Source of the DNA: Thiorhodococcus mannitoliphagus
Lineage (GTDB): Bacteria > Pseudomonadota > Gammaproteobacteria > Chromatiales > Chromatiaceae
Length of the DNA stretch: 64,000 nt
NCBI RefSeq assembly: GCF_010915725.1
Contig: NZ_JAAIJR010000004.1
Coordinates: forward strand, 1-64,000
Direction: 5' to 3'
Made by a program: the position numbers and the translations under genes. Within the stretch, counting starts at the first letter, position 1. Each line of letters opens with the position of its first letter. A model generated the notes under the pieces. The model was not told where the DNA came from. It did not search any database and worked only from the letters and a program-made list of their open reading frames with translations. Positions 63,333 to 64,000 of the stretch are shown one piece after another.

Positions 63333-64000
63333 CTAGCGGAGCATGCCAGCACCCGGCGACTTCAGATTCGCCTTCTTCATCAGGCCTTCGTATTGATGCG
63401 ACATCAAATGGGCCTGAACCTGGGCCATGAAGTCCATGACCACCACAACGACGATCAGCAACGAGGTGCCGCCAAAGTAGAAGGGCACGTTGTAGCCAAC
63501 GATCAAGAACTCCGGCAGCAAACAAACCGCAGTGATGTAGATCGCGCCGGCACCCGTCAGTCGGGTCATGACAGCGTCGATATAGCGCGCGGTCTGCTCG
63601 CCCGGTCGAATGCCGGGAATAAAGGCCCCCGAGCGCTTTAGATTGTCCGCCGTGTCCTTCGCATTGAAGACCAGTGCGGTATAGAAGAAGCAGAAGAAGA
63701 TGATGGCTGAGGCATAGAAGAGAACATAGATCGGCTCACCAGGGGCAAGCTTGGAGGTAATGTCCGCAATCCAGCGCAAATTTTCACTGCTCCCGAACCA
63801 TTGCCCGAGGGTTGCCGGAAAGAGAATGATGCTCGACGCAAAGATCGGCGGGATAACGCCGGCCATGTTGAGCTTCAGCGGCAGATGCGTGCTCTGCGCC
63901 TGCATCATCTTACGGCCCTGCTGACGCCGGGCGTAGTTCACCGTGATGCGCCGCTGCCCACGCTCGACGAACACCACGAAGGCCGTCACCGCGAGCGCCA
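63333..64000 (-). CDS. secY: Protein translocase subunit SecY (3' part; 5' end outside window)
   Basis: The frame continues past the window end, so only about the last 220 residues are seen. They show the C-terminal SecY pattern: [42 protein letters not shown], several transmembrane helices, [20 protein letters not shown], and a final [30 protein letters not shown]. SecY forms the protein-conducting channel. It precedes rpmJ and the rpsM operon. Confidence 0.97.
   Translation of the reverse strand, partial: ALAVTAFVVFVERGQRRITVNYARRQQGRKMMQAQSTHLPLKLNMAGVIPPIFASSIILFPATLGQWFGSSENLRWIADITSKLAPGEPIYVLFYASAIIFFCFFYTALVFNAKDTADNLKRSGAFIPGIRPGEQTARYIDAVMTRLTGAGAIYITAVCLLPEFLIVGYNVPFYFGGTSLLIVVVVVMDFMAQVQAHLMSHQYEGLMKKANLKSPGAGMLR

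Overview
The window is a high-GC, gene-dense chromosome segment from a gammaproteobacterium. It carries MinCDE, the recR-ybaB-dnaX cluster with a 4.5S RNA gene next to it, a rpsM-rpsK-rpsD-rpoA-rplQ operon beside rpmJ and secY, a GspA/GspB pair and a HupTUV hydrogen-sensing module. A purple sulfur bacterium or close relative (Chromatiales) fits this content. That is an inference from gene content, not a database result.

Layout. 0.3-4.5 kb: a VOC-fold protein, then the tightly overlapping dapC-dapD-ArsC-like-dapE operon for diaminopimelate and lysine synthesis. 4.7-10.6 kb: minE-minD-minC, a HIT protein, recR-ybaB-dnaX and the SRP RNA, all on the minus strand. 11-13.6 kb: a periplasmic coiled-coil protein and two small lipoproteins. 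13.7-18.2 kb: hupT-hupU-hupV (histidine kinase plus regulatory NiFe hydrogenase), with hupU and hupV pushed apart by two inverted copies of a small repeat. 18.4-26.4 kb: cysS, ppiB, gspB-gspA, four tRNAs, folD and a small membrane protein.

26.5-45.6 kb is an accessory defence island. It holds a transposase relic and a truncated ATPase gene; a Phd/VapC-like toxin-antitoxin pair; a three-gene operon encoding a DUF3696 ATPase, a PIN-like nuclease and an RNA ligase; a PLD-helicase; a DUF433/DUF5615 pair; a 5'-truncated DUF1156 methyltransferase fused to a RAYT fragment; and a type I-G (formerly I-U) CRISPR-Cas effector operon without adaptation genes, followed by an array of 25 repeats and 24 spacers. 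The ATPase-PIN-ligase operon is the best candidate for an undescribed system: it joins a likely RNA-cutting enzyme with an RNA-sealing one under a sensor-type ATPase.

45.7-64 kb returns to core genes: tRNA-Ser, a methyltransferase, malQ, a large PAS/GAF/GGDEF/EAL protein, a DUF1134 protein, a metallophosphoesterase, a CDP-archaeol-synthase-like protein, a RhlE-type helicase, a DUF533 protein, a DUF62 protein, the rpoA-rplQ ribosomal operon, rpmJ and the 3' part of secY.

Eleven copies of one ~107-bp miniature element (called MITE-A here), with terminal inverted repeats and a G-run/C-run hairpin, are scattered across the window, together with a second ~215-bp family (repeat B), a 168-bp terminal-inverted-repeat element and a REP pair. 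These repeats have visibly reshaped several loci: the hupU-hupV spacing, a stop codon, a nested insertion in a RAYT gene, and the loss of the DUF1156 gene's 5' end.
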